Positions 16,320 to 24,757 of a stretch of 59,731 bases of DNA are shown piece after piece. Under the pieces are notes generated by a model. The model searched no databases. It saw nothing but the letters and a program-made list of their open reading frames with translations, and was not told where the DNA came from. This DNA comes from JBFWIW01 sp050253535. Lineage in GTDB: Bacteria > Bacillota > Clostridia > Oscillospirales > Oscillospiraceae. Where the stretch lies: NCBI GenBank assembly GCA_050253535.1, contig JBFWIW010000011.1, forward strand, positions 1 through 59,731, written 5' to 3'. The stretch's first letter is position 1. Every line of letters begins with the position of its first letter. Made by a program: the position numbers and the translations under genes.

Positions 16320-17186
16320 TCAGTCACCGTACTGAAGGCCCTGGGGTACGGCGTTTGCGGAGCCGCGACCGCCCGGAGAAAAGCCGAAGAGCTTTTTAAA
16401 CGCCCTTGAAAACGTGGAATAGTTACGGAAGCCGGAGCGGTAGCACGCCTCGGTCAAGGAAGCGCCTTCCTGAATCAGGTCGCTGGCAATTAGCAGCCTC
16501 TTTTCAGAGATATAGCCGTGAATGGATAGGCCTGTCTCGGCTCGGAAGCGCCTCATCATATGGTACTTGCTGATATAAAATTTTTCCGCGAGGCCGGAGA
16601 TAGGGATATCATCCGTGAGGTTTGTGTTTATGTACTGCAGGATCTGCATTGTCTTTGTATCTCCGGCTTCCGTATGCACGAAGCTCAGTTTTCTCTCTGG
16701 TACGCCGCGCGCCGCCTCAATCAGAAGCTGGATTATGAGCGACCGGCACAGAAGGCCGCGCCCGAACGCATCGGTCGCCGCCGCCGACTCAAGCGAGGCG
16801 ACCAGCGCGGCTGCTGTGTTTTTTGTTATCGATATCGGCCGCAGAACGTGGTTTTTCGATAAAAAGCACGCCTCAAGGCTGCAGTCCTCCGAGCTGTGGC
16901 TGCGCAGGAAATCGGGAGAAATATAGATGACGATGCGTTCGTAGGGCGTTCCGCTCTCGATTTCCGGCCGGTGGATAAGGCCGCGTCCGACGAGTACGAT
17001 GTCTCCGGGCTTCAGAATATAGCGCCTGCCCTCAACCACATAAGCCGCTTTTCCTGATATAAAAAGGACAAGCTTGTGAAATTCGTGATAGTGATAGCCG
17101 ATCTCACCTGTGACCGTGTCGCACAGATGGAAAAGATGAAATTCCTCCAGAAGATAACCGCGTTTTTCATATGCGGAAATGTCCAT
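16320..17186 (-). CDS. AraC family transcriptional regulator with cupin sensor
   Basis: 288 aa. The N-terminal half is a cupin-like sensor (IGYHYHEFHKLVLFISGKAAYV, then KPGDIVLVGRGLIHR). The C-terminal 100 residues carry two helix-turn-helix motifs of the AraC type (ISGLAEKFYISKYHMMRRF and SLTEACYRSGFRNYSTFSRA, then FKKLFGFSP). The open frame starts at a GTG at 17219, but ATG 17186 is preferred because GAGAGGTG lies before it at good spacing. It is divergent from the symporter at 17328 and probably controls it. Its ligand is unknown. Confidence 0.88.
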   Translation of the reverse strand: MDISAYEKRGYLLEEFHLFHLCDTVTGEIGYHYHEFHKLVLFISGKAAYVVEGRRYILKPGDIVLVGRGLIHRPEIESGTPYERIVIYISPDFLRSHSSEDCSLEACFLSKNHVLRPISITKNTAAALVASLESAAATDAFGRGLLCRSLIIQLLIEAARGVPERKLSFVHTEAGDTKTMQILQYINTNLTDDIPISGLAEKFYISKYHMMRRFRAETGLSIHGYISEKRLLIASDLIQEGASLTEACYRSGFRNYSTFSRAFKKLFGFSPGGRGSANAVPQGLQYGD

Positions 17187-17221
17187 AATGCGACACCTCT
17201 CATTGAGCACGATTTGCACAG

Positions 17222-17251
17222 ATTATAGCATATTTTGTGTATTATTTGCAA
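17222..17251 (-). promoter_or_regulatory. promoter of the AraC gene
   Basis: On the minus strand TTGCAA (17251-17246) and TATAAT (17227-17222) are 18 bp apart, ending 35 bp before the AraC ATG. A divergent TATAAT at 17263-17268 faces the symporter but lacks a good -35, which suggests activator-dependent expression there. Confidence 0.65.
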
Positions 17252-17327
17252 TTGGGAGCCAATATAATATTATCAGAAATTAAGGAAATAATGCCATATC
17301 TGAGGGCAGATTTATAAAAAGGAGTGC

Positions 17328-18566
17328 ATGCGAGTGAACAAATCCGACTTTTGGAAAAATTATCGATTTCCGCTCATCCTTATCGTCTCGATCGTAGTCG
17401 GCTGCCTTATCGGTGTGATTTTTGGTGAGAAAGCCACGGTACTGTCCCCGTTAGGCGATATTTTCCTGAACCTGATGTTTACCATTGTTGTGCCGCTGGT
17501 CTTTGTTTCGATAGCGAGCGCCGTCGGAAACATGATGAACATGAAGCGGCTGGGCAAGATCATCGGCTATACGATCCTGGTCTTCGTCGTGACGGGACTT
17601 ATTGCCGGCGTCATCATCCTTATTGTAGTAAACATTTTTCCGCCGGCGATGAATACCAGCATCGCGCTCACAACGACAGATGTGGGTGAGGCCTCCTCAA
17701 TCGGTGCTCTGATTGTGAACGCGCTGACCGTGAACGATTTTTCCGGGATACTCAGCCGCAAAAATATGCTGCCGCTCATCGTGTTCTCAATCATATTCGG
17801 CTTCTGCGTGAGCGCATGCGGCGGCAAGGAGAGCCCTGTCGGCAGGCTGCTTGAAAACCTGTCAAACATCGTTATGAAATTCGTAAAGATCATCATGTAC
17901 TACGCGCCGATAGGGATGTGCGCATATTTCGCGGCGCTCATCGGCGAGTTCGGCCCGAACCTCATCGGCGACTACGGCCGTGCAATGCTGATCTATTACC
18001 CGCTCTGCGTGGCCTATTTCCTCCTGATGTTCCCGGTTTATGTTTATTACGCAGGCGGCAGAGAAGGTGTCAGGTCGTTTTTCAAAAATATCCTGACCCC
18101 GACCGTCACCTCCATCGGCACACAGAGCTCAATAGCGACGCTGCCTGTTAACCTTGAGGCGGCCGGCAGAATCGGTGTACCGAAGGATATCCGTGAGATA
18201 GTCCTGCCTATGGGCGCGACTATGCACATGGACGGCTCCGTCATATCTTCTGTCCTGAAGATTAGCTTTCTCTACGGCATATTCGGGATGCCGTTTACCG
18301 GGGTGGGTACATATCTCGTCACGATACTGATATCCATTCTCGGCGGCGTTGTCATGTCCGGCGTACCGGGCGGCGGCCTTGTCGGTGAGATGCTCATAGT
18401 GAGCCTCTTCGGCTTCCCCCCGGAGGCGTTCCCCATAATCGCTATGATCGGTTTCCTGGTCGACCCGCCCGCCACCTGCATAAACGCGACCGGCGATACA
18501 GTTGTCTCCATGATCGTGACAAAGCTCATAGACGGCAAGGACTGGATGAAAAAGAATCTTGGCTGA
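17328..18566 (+). CDS. dicarboxylate/amino acid:cation symporter (DAACS/SDF)
   Basis: 412-aa secondary transporter with about eight helices and two re-entrant loops. Diagnostic motifs are the serine-rich hairpin GTQSSIATLPVNLEA, then PMGATMHMDGSVI (the usual NMDGT is MDGS here) and INATGDTVV near the C-terminus. The family imports glutamate, aspartate, serine/threonine or C4-dicarboxylates with sodium or protons. The changed MDGT position leaves substrate open. ATG 17328 lies close behind AAAGGAG; GTG 17334 is an alternative start with better spacing. Regulation by the divergent AraC protein is likely. Confidence 0.9.
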   Translation: MRVNKSDFWKNYRFPLILIVSIVVGCLIGVIFGEKATVLSPLGDIFLNLMFTIVVPLVFVSIASAVGNMMNMKRLGKIIGYTILVFVVTGLIAGVIILIVVNIFPPAMNTSIALTTTDVGEASSIGALIVNALTVNDFSGILSRKNMLPLIVFSIIFGFCVSACGGKESPVGRLLENLSNIVMKFVKIIMYYAPIGMCAYFAALIGEFGPNLIGDYGRAMLIYYPLCVAYFLLMFPVYVYYAGGREGVRSFFKNILTPTVTSIGTQSSIATLPVNLEAAGRIGVPKDIREIVLPMGATMHMDGSVISSVLKISFLYGIFGMPFTGVGTYLVTILISILGGVVMSGVPGGGLVGEMLIVSLFGFPPEAFPIIAMIGFLVDPPATCINATGDTVVSMIVTKLIDGKDWMKKNLG

Positions 18567-18613
18567 ACAGGGGAGCGAGCGGCAAAGAACTCCCGTATAA
18601 ACGAATGACAAAT

Positions 18614-18657
18614 AACAATCTGAGGCTCCGCCATTTATGACGGAGCCTCAGATTGTT
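18614..18657. terminator. bidirectional terminator hairpin
   Basis: A perfect 17-bp stem (AACAATCTGAGGCTCCG / CGGAGCCTCAGATTGTT) lies 47 bp after the symporter stop, between it and the convergent Cys-rich peptide gene. T-rich sequence follows on the minus side. A second small hairpin (TCCGCCT-TAAG-AGGCGGA) follows at 18661-18678. Confidence 0.75.
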
Positions 18658-18696
18658 ATATCCGCCTTAAGAGGCGGAGACTATTATTTTAAATAC

Positions 18697-18762
18697 TTAG
18701 AAGCAGATGCCGCAGAGCTGACAAAGCATCGCATAGAAATTAGAACAGCTGAAGTTACACAT
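18697..18762 (-). CDS. 21-aa cysteine-rich peptide
   Basis: A very short ORF with a textbook ribosome site (GGAGGTG, 7 bases before the ATG). It encodes 21 residues with cysteines at 2, 6, 14, 17 and 20 (C-x3-C-x7-C-x2-C-x2-C), the rest mostly hydrophobic or aromatic, ending LCQLCGICF. The CxxCxxC end resembles metal or Fe-S ligand spacing, or the core of a modified peptide. It lies between two hairpins and the 3' end of the DUF364 gene, on the same strand as that gene. A repeated TTTTGTAAC pair lies upstream (about 18808-18828). I know no homologue; coding is inferred from the ribosome site and composition. Confidence 0.55.
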   Translation of the reverse strand: MCNFSCSNFYAMLCQLCGICF

Positions 18763-18890
18763 TTGTTAGCACCTCCATATTTATTTCGCCTTGCAAGCGC
18801 GACTAAATAGTTACAAAACGGTTACAAAAAAGCAAATGCAATATATGCCACGTCTGACAGTGCGCGCAGCCCGGCGGAAAGACAGCGGCG

Positions 18891-19634
18891 CTATATCCTC
18901 ACTAAAACCTGAGTTGCAGCGGGCTTCATGTTCATGGTGCCACCGCCCTGGCTGACTATCTGCAATGCGCGCGCGGGGTCTTTTACGACGCTGCCGGCGA
19001 GAGCCGTGATGTGGTGCCGTCTCAGTACCCCCGGGCAGAGCGGAGTGGACGGGCCGACCATGAAGACCTCCCGCGCGGCCGAGCAGTATGAAACGACTTC
19101 ATCTATTGTGTGGTTTATTATGCTTGTCGCCGTAATTACGACAACATCGCACCGCGGGAGAAGGACGGGGATTTGGTCCTCGGGATAAAGACCGCTTCCC
19201 TCCGGCGGGTTGAGTTCGAAGACATATATGTTATCCGTCATGGCTTTCACTTTGGACACAATAGGCCGGAACTCTCCGACCATGCCGAAGGTGTCGGACG
19301 CACTTAGCGTAAATGCGTTCATAACATTTCCCGTGTCCCAGCATATCTTTGGGTCGTTCAGAACGGCATTTATCGCGGCAAGGCCGATGGCGGCTCTGAG
19401 CCGGTTGTTGTCTCTTGCCCACGGGATCATTTCGGCGGCGTCCTTGCCGATAAAGCTTCCGGCGTCGCCCAAAACTCCGCAGTTGTGGCCCAGCTCGCTT
19501 CTGAAGGTGTAGGCAAGCCCGCAGGCGGCGTTATCCAGCATAACACAGGTATACCCGAGCCCGGCCCGGACGTCGCTTACCTTTCTGCTCTGTGCCAATG
19601 GAAGGGTAAACTCGATCAGTTCGTCAATGATCAT
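18891..19634 (-). CDS. DUF364/DUF4213 putative heavy-metal chelation protein
   Basis: 247 aa. The N-terminal part (VRAGLGYTCVML...GLAYTFRSELGHNCG) fits the DUF4213 domain and the C-terminal part (NIYVFELNPPEG, LLPRCDVVVITATSIINHTIDEV, FMVGPSTPLCPGVL) fits DUF364, a Rossmann-like family proposed to bind or chelate metals. The conserved GPSTPL segment is intact. It acts in the cytoplasm; the metal and reaction are unknown. There is no transporter beside it, but a Cys-rich peptide gene follows 128 bp downstream on the same strand. Confidence 0.85.
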   Translation of the reverse strand: MIIDELIEFTLPLAQSRKVSDVRAGLGYTCVMLDNAACGLAYTFRSELGHNCGVLGDAGSFIGKDAAEMIPWARDNNRLRAAIGLAAINAVLNDPKICWDTGNVMNAFTLSASDTFGMVGEFRPIVSKVKAMTDNIYVFELNPPEGSGLYPEDQIPVLLPRCDVVVITATSIINHTIDEVVSYCSAAREVFMVGPSTPLCPGVLRRHHITALAGSVVKDPARALQIVSQGGGTMNMKPAATQVLVRI

Positions 19635-19708
19635 ACGGATACCTCCTTGATATTAAATTTTGCGCCGACCGCTGCACCTGTCCATAAAACGGCCTAGCGT
19701 TATGCTTG

Positions 19709-19862
19709 ATAAGACTATTCGATTGACCTGATGATAAAAAGCGGCCTGTTTTCCGCCCGGCGGCGTTATCCTTCCGGGTGGGCGACAGCCCTCCGCCGCC
19801 AGCCTTGCCGGACAAAAGCATCCTCGCTTTTTATTTTCATTATCTCAATCAAATAGCAGTAT
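19709..19862. repeat. foldback repeat copy, 154 bp
   Basis: Termini are ATAAGACTATTCGATTGACC and CTCAATCAAATAGCAGTAT, an imperfect terminal inverted repeat. Inside, GATGATAAAAAGCGG near the left end is partly complementary to CTCGCTTTTTATTTTCAT near the right end, so the whole unit can fold back. It is closely similar to the copies at 25902 and 45187. There is no coding capacity. Confidence 0.8.
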
Positions 19863-20044
19863 TAACAACGCACGATATAAGTTTACATACGATTTCGGCA
19901 TATGTCAATAAATAGAGTGCGTATTAATATTTTCGTCATGGCGCTTCATGTAAAGCAATATAATAGAAGCGGAGAGGTACAGGACTTTAAAGAAGCGGGT
20001 CATGCCCCGCCTGACTGTGCGCGGGCTGTAAAGAGGGAGGAAAA

Positions 20045-20314
20045 ATGACCATTACGGGAATGGGGATATCCAGCGTCGCGGCGATAACTGTCATCTGCTA
20101 TCTCGTTTGTCAGGCGGTAAAGGCGACGGCACTCAACAACAAATGGCTGCCCGTTATTGCGGGGGCTTCCGGTCTGACGCTGGGTGTTGCGGGGCTTTAC
20201 CTGATGCCTGATTTTCCGGCGTCGGACGTCATAACCGCAGCGGCCGTCGGCGTTGTGAGCGGGCTTGCCGCTACCGGGATCCATCAGATATACAAGCAGA
20301 TGACGAAAGATTGA
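20045..20314 (+). CDS. holin-like small membrane protein
   Basis: 89 aa with three hydrophobic segments: about residues 6-24 (ISSVAAITVICYLVCQAV), 35-53 (WLPVIAGASGLTLGVAGLY) and 62-80 (VITAAAVGVVSGLAATGIH), ending IYKQMTKD. The pattern (VKAT.LNNKWLPVIAG, A.G.VSGLAATG.HQ) matches a phage holin family common in Firmicutes prophages. GGGAGG precedes the ATG. No endolysin or other phage gene is beside it, so it is a stray or domesticated gene. Its actual lytic activity is untested. Confidence 0.75.
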   Translation: MTITGMGISSVAAITVICYLVCQAVKATALNNKWLPVIAGASGLTLGVAGLYLMPDFPASDVITAAAVGVVSGLAATGIHQIYKQMTKD

Positions 20315-20611
20315 CCTTTGGCTTCAGTTTGTCGAAAAACAAGGACAAAAACGAGAGTAGGTTCCCGGCTCAGCGGAGCCTCTGAAAATAAGGCTTCCGC
20401 CGCGTATGCCGCCGGAAGTCTCGGTATGACACAATTTCAAAAACCGGTTACGTACCCTGGGGGCGATTTTTTGTTTACTTTGCATGGCGAAAGGGCGAAA
20501 GGACAGTAACAGGGATTTTTTTGACAGACTGAAGCGGGGCTCCGAAATATCGAAGCCCCGCTATTAAATTAAACTTGTAATTTACATAAATGGGTACAGT
20601 TTACAAACGCG
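20315..20611. other. intergenic region with one strong hairpin
   Basis: No credible gene. AGCGGGGCT...AGCCCCGCT (20533-20562) is a good hairpin followed by ATTAAATT and may be the terminator of the holin-like gene. A weaker CTTCCG...CGGAAG stem lies near 20393-20420. Confidence 0.4.
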
Positions 20612-20640
20612 TTGACAGGGCTGGGCAACAGTGCTAAAAT
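20612..20640 (+). promoter_or_regulatory. SigA-type promoter of the symporter/peptidase operon
   Basis: TTGACA (20612-20617) and TAAAAT (20635-20640) have a 17-bp spacer. They lie 111 bp upstream of the symporter ATG, giving a 5' leader of about 105 nt. Confidence 0.75.
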
Positions 20641-20751
20641 AATCTTTATATTCATAATTTGTTCATAATGGAATATTATGAGAAATATTATGGGCAAATA
20701 TACAGGATACCGGCGAATGTACGCCAAAATCTACTTTATGGGGGAATAAAA

Positions 20752-22161
20752 ATGGGATATATCATCGCAATATGTGTTTACCTGCTAGCTATTATTGTTT
20801 ACGGCCTCATTATCGCAAGCAAAAAGGTCAGGACAACAGACGACATGATGACCGGCAGCCATAAGATACCGTTCATCATTCTGGTCGGAAGCCTCCTCGC
20901 CACATGGTGCGGCGGCGGCGGGATCACAGGCTCGGCCGGCGTTGTCTTTACCGGTGGACCGTGGGTCGGTCTTATTGCTTTCGCCGGCGCGCCGATCGGC
21001 ATATTTCTCTTGTACTTTATTGCCGGCAGGATGAGGAGGACCAACAGGGTAACCGTCCCGGCGGTCATGAAAACCCGCTACGGCAATACGGCGGGCGTTA
21101 TCTCGGCGCTCTGCATCATGCTTGCTTACATAGGCGTTGTGGCGACACAGCTCAAGGCGGCCGCCAACATCATCGTTCTGCTCTGCTCAGCAAGTAATCT
21201 AACAGTCTCCTACACCGCCGCCCTTCTTGTCTGCGCGGCCGTGGTAGTCATAGTGACTGTGGGCGGCGGGCTCGTATCCGTCGCTTATTCGGACGCCGTC
21301 AGCGCCCTTTTGATGCTTGGCGGCTTTGCGATTGCCGTGCCCTTCCTGGTCGCTGCCGCAAATAATGCCGGCGCGGTTATGCCGGCCGCGAAAGCCACCA
21401 TCTCCGGCGGTCTGCCCTTCACGACACTGCTTGGCTACTTCATCCCGACCATCGCGCTGGTTCTGGGCGACCAGAACATGCTGCAGCGCTTCGCTTCCGC
21501 CAAGGACAGCAAAACCGCCAAGAAATCAAACATCGGCATGTTAATAGGCGAACTCGTGGTCATTGCGCTGACAATCGCGGTCGTGTCCCAGGCCTGCCGC
21601 CTGTACGACCATCTTGACACGCCATCCAACGTTATATTCCAGGAAGCCATTGATTTTCTGCCGTTTGTGATCGGGGCCATCATGATCTGCGCCTGCATGG
21701 CGTTTATCGTGACGACCGCCGACTCCTTCCTGCTGTCGGCCGCGACAAACCTGTCCAACGACATATACGTGGCGCACATAAAAAAGGACGCCACCGATAA
21801 ACAGAAGATGGCGGTTCTCCGCGGAGCCATCGTGGTATTCATAGTTTTGGCCGTACTGCTGACGCTGTACTTCCCGACGGTGCTGGCTCTCCAGCTCACC
21901 GCCTACACCATGTACGGCGCTGCGATAACTCCGGCCATCCTGTTCGCGCTGTTCTCAAAGAAGGTCACACCCGCCGCCGGGCTTGCAGGTATCATAGTGG
22001 GCGGCGCGGCGACCATCATCTGGACGCTTATGGGCACCCCGGGCGGTCTGCAGTGCGCCATAGTTGCGGTGCCTGCCTCCATCATTGCCATACTCATTGT
22101 GACTGCCTTTACGAAGATCAAGGATCCGAAGCACGCGCTGGACGCCCTGTATAGCGAATAA
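20752..22161 (+). CDS. sodium:solute symporter (SSS family)
   Basis: 469-aa transporter with about 13 predicted helices. Typical features are an early IIASKKVRTTDDMMTG loop, a Gly-rich first-repeat helix (WCGGGGITGSAG), GGGLVSVAYSDAVSALLM and a TADSFLLSAATNLSNDIY motif that carries the sodium site. SSS members import sugars, amino acids, organic acids or pantothenate with sodium. The three following genes all encode peptidases, so an amino-acid or small-peptide substrate is likely (inference). The open frame begins at 20659, but ATG 20752 is preceded by GGGGGAA. Confidence 0.88.
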   Translation: MGYIIAICVYLLAIIVYGLIIASKKVRTTDDMMTGSHKIPFIILVGSLLATWCGGGGITGSAGVVFTGGPWVGLIAFAGAPIGIFLLYFIAGRMRRTNRVTVPAVMKTRYGNTAGVISALCIMLAYIGVVATQLKAAANIIVLLCSASNLTVSYTAALLVCAAVVVIVTVGGGLVSVAYSDAVSALLMLGGFAIAVPFLVAAANNAGAVMPAAKATISGGLPFTTLLGYFIPTIALVLGDQNMLQRFASAKDSKTAKKSNIGMLIGELVVIALTIAVVSQACRLYDHLDTPSNVIFQEAIDFLPFVIGAIMICACMAFIVTTADSFLLSAATNLSNDIYVAHIKKDATDKQKMAVLRGAIVVFIVLAVLLTLYFPTVLALQLTAYTMYGAAITPAILFALFSKKVTPAAGLAGIIVGGAATIIWTLMGTPGGLQCAIVAVPASIIAILIVTAFTKIKDPKHALDALYSE

Positions 22162-22226
22162 AAAAACTTAATGAAGAGAGGCGGATTAACCCTCCGTCTC
22201 TTTTTTGTTGAAAAGGGAGGTTTACC

Positions 22227-23342
22227 ATGGAAGACCCGAGAATAAGGAAATTTGCGCGCTTCCTCATTAGAAGCGCTGTGTATCTCAAAAAGGACGAGAA
22301 GATACTCATAGAGCTGCATGGCCGGGAGACCGGACTCATGAAGGCGCTGGTGCAGGAGGCGTACGCAGTGGGCGGAAAGCCATTTGTCCGCATTTTCGAC
22401 TACGATATTGAGGGCGCCTTGGTACAGGGGGCGGACGATAAGCACATGGAAGAGATCGCGGCATACGAGCTCGGCCAGATGAAGGATATGGACGCCTACA
22501 TCGACATCCGCGCGACGGCAAACATAAGCATGTGGCACAATGTTTCCGAAGATGCACAGGGCCGCTACCGCAGGTTCTACTGGGGCCCCATCCACCTGAG
22601 GCAGCGCTGCAACCACACCAAGTGGAGCGTCCTGCGCTACCCGAACGACGCGATGGCGCAGCTCGCCGGCGTCTCAACAGAAGAGTACGAGGACTTCTAC
22701 TTCAACGCCTGTCTTGTGGACTACGACAAAATGGGCAAAGCGATGGAGAATCTGGAGGCCCTTATGGACCGTACCGACAAGGTGCGCATCACCGGCCCGG
22801 GAACCGACATCTCATTCTCAATAAAAGGCATACCCAGCTACGGCATGCACGGCAACAACAACATCCCCGACGGCGAGGTGCTGACATCCCCCGTAAAGGA
22901 CTCGGTTAACGGCCGCATCCGCTATAACTGCCCGTCTCCGTACGACGGCGCGCTCTTTCATGACGTATGCCTGACGTTCAAAGACGGCAAAATAATAAGC
23001 GGCTCCGCCGACGACACGGCGCACCTCGAAAAAGTGCTGGACACCGACGAGGGCGCGAGATACGTGGGTGAGTTCGCCCTTGGCGTGAACCCCATGATAC
23101 ACGACCCCATCGGGGACATCCTGTTTGACGAGAAGATAGCCGGAAGCTTCCACCTGACGCCCGGCAACTGCTATGATGTAGCCTCAAACGGGAACCACTC
23201 GGCGGTACACTGGGACCTCATCCAGATACAGACGCCCGAGTACGGCGGCGGCGAGATATATTTTGACGGCGTCCTCATCAGAAAGGACGGCCGATTTGTG
23301 CCGGAGGAGCTGCTTTGCCTCAACCCGGAAAATCTGGTTTGA
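22227..23342 (+). CDS. aminopeptidase, M29 family
   Basis: 371 aa, full length for the thermophilic-metalloprotease (AmpS/PepS/aminopeptidase T) family. The N-terminal KKDEKILIELHGRETGLMKAL fits the family start. Candidate metal ligands include GEFALGVNP, ILFDEKIAGSFHLTPG and NHSAVHWD in the C-terminal half. It removes N-terminal residues from peptides in the cytoplasm using two metal ions. It is 65 bp from the symporter gene with AAGGGAGG before the ATG, in the same operon. Confidence 0.88.
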   Translation: MEDPRIRKFARFLIRSAVYLKKDEKILIELHGRETGLMKALVQEAYAVGGKPFVRIFDYDIEGALVQGADDKHMEEIAAYELGQMKDMDAYIDIRATANISMWHNVSEDAQGRYRRFYWGPIHLRQRCNHTKWSVLRYPNDAMAQLAGVSTEEYEDFYFNACLVDYDKMGKAMENLEALMDRTDKVRITGPGTDISFSIKGIPSYGMHGNNNIPDGEVLTSPVKDSVNGRIRYNCPSPYDGALFHDVCLTFKDGKIISGSADDTAHLEKVLDTDEGARYVGEFALGVNPMIHDPIGDILFDEKIAGSFHLTPGNCYDVASNGNHSAVHWDLIQIQTPEYGGGEIYFDGVLIRKDGRFVPEELLCLNPENLV

Positions 23343-23385
23343 TTTATTTTGTGCCTGCGGAAAAATGAAAGGAATGGTCATATTT

Positions 23386-24639
23386 ATGAGCGACGTCGTT
23401 TCACGCTTTATGGATTATGCGAGGGTATATACCGAGAGCGATTATTACGGCAGAGAGGGGACACCCAGCGCCGCGCGGGAGTTCGACCTTGCGAATATAC
23501 TCGTGGACGAGCTTCGTGCGATGGGCATAGAAAATGCCCGCGTGGATGACAAGTGTTATGTCTACGCCTCCGTCCCGGCGAGTCCCGGGTGTGAGGGCCT
23601 GCCGGCAATCGGCCTCATCGCGCACATGGACACAACGCCCGACCTCACGGGAAAGGACGTTAAGCCGCAGATCATCCGCTATGAGGGCGGAGATATCACC
23701 ATGAACCGGGAGAAGAACATTGTCATGGAGGCGGAAAAATTCCCCGAACTCAGAAAGTTTATCGGGCAGGATCTCATCATGAGCGACGGAACCACGCTTT
23801 TGGGCGCGGACGACAAGGCCGGTGTTGCCATAATCATGCAGGCCGTGGAGGAGCTTCTGAACAAAGACACCGCCCACTGCGCCATACGCATCGGCTTCAC
23901 TCCGGACGAGGAGATAGGCCGCGGGGCGAGTAATTTTGACGTCGAGGGCTTCGGCGCGGATTTCGCCTATACGCTCGACGGCGGCGACATCACCGACTTC
24001 GAGTACGAGACCTTCAACGCCGCTATGGCCAGAGTCACAGTAAACGGATTCAGCATCCACCCCGGCACGGCAAAGGACAAAATGAAAAACGCCATTCTGA
24101 TCGCAATGGCGTACAACCAGCTCCTGCCGCCCATGGAGATACCGGGCATGACGGAGGGATACGAGGGCTTCTGCCACGTGCAGGAGATGTCCGGCAAGGC
24201 GGAGAAGGCTGAGATGGTATATATCGTCCGCGACCACGATATGACGCGCTTTAATGAGCGCAAAGCCATGATGACAAAGGCCGCCGAAATGATAAACCGC
24301 AGTTACGGCCCCGGCACTATAAATGTGGACATGAAGGACCAGTACTATAACATGTACGAGGTACTCAAAGACCACATGCAGATCGTTAATCTGGCGGAGG
24401 CGGCCATGAAGAGGGCCGGTGTCGCGCGCCCCACCCATTCGCCTATACGCGGCGGAACTGACGGCTGCATGCTGACGTATAAGGGCCTTCTGTGCCCGAA
24501 CCTCCCCTCGGCGGGCTACAACGCCCACGGCCGCTATGAGTACGCGCCGGTGGAAGAGCTCAAAACCGGAGTAAAGATAGTGAAGAACATTGTCTCGGCG
24601 GAACTTGTGCGCGAGGCTTATGTCGCAAAACAAAAATAA
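23386..24639 (+). CDS. pepT: peptidase T (tripeptidase, M20B)
   Basis: 417 aa, normal PepT length. Zinc ligands and catalytic residues are in IAHMDTTPD (H and D), GADDKAG (bridging D), PDEEIGRG (catalytic E and ligand E), DGG (in YTLDGGDITD) and NAHGRYEY. It cleaves the N-terminal residue from tripeptides. ATG 23386 (MSDVVSRFMDY) is taken as the start because homology begins there; AAAGGA lies about 14 bases upstream, and in-frame ATGs at 23374 and 23365 are alternatives. It lies 43 bp after the M29 gene. Confidence 0.92.
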   Translation: MSDVVSRFMDYARVYTESDYYGREGTPSAAREFDLANILVDELRAMGIENARVDDKCYVYASVPASPGCEGLPAIGLIAHMDTTPDLTGKDVKPQIIRYEGGDITMNREKNIVMEAEKFPELRKFIGQDLIMSDGTTLLGADDKAGVAIIMQAVEELLNKDTAHCAIRIGFTPDEEIGRGASNFDVEGFGADFAYTLDGGDITDFEYETFNAAMARVTVNGFSIHPGTAKDKMKNAILIAMAYNQLLPPMEIPGMTEGYEGFCHVQEMSGKAEKAEMVYIVRDHDMTRFNERKAMMTKAAEMINRSYGPGTINVDMKDQYYNMYEVLKDHMQIVNLAEAAMKRAGVARPTHSPIRGGTDGCMLTYKGLLCPNLPSAGYNAHGRYEYAPVEELKTGVKIVKNIVSAELVREAYVAKQK

Positions 24640-24757
24640 TTCATTTCGCGGCAAAACCGGTGCATATTCCCGCCGCTGCGGCGGCAGCCGAAAACGATGT
24701 GTAAAACCCGTACACAGGTAACAATTTGTGCGCCGGGGCGCATGGAGGATATATAAA

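Noticed and set aside
20318..20509. 63-aa plus-strand ORF after the holin-like gene
   Set aside because: No ribosome site or domain; composition not protein-like.
22336..22909. Long ORFs on the opposite strand or other frames within the M29 aminopeptidase gene
   Set aside because: Arg/Pro/Ser-rich shadow frames of a high-GC gene with no ribosome site; the M29 frame has clear homology.
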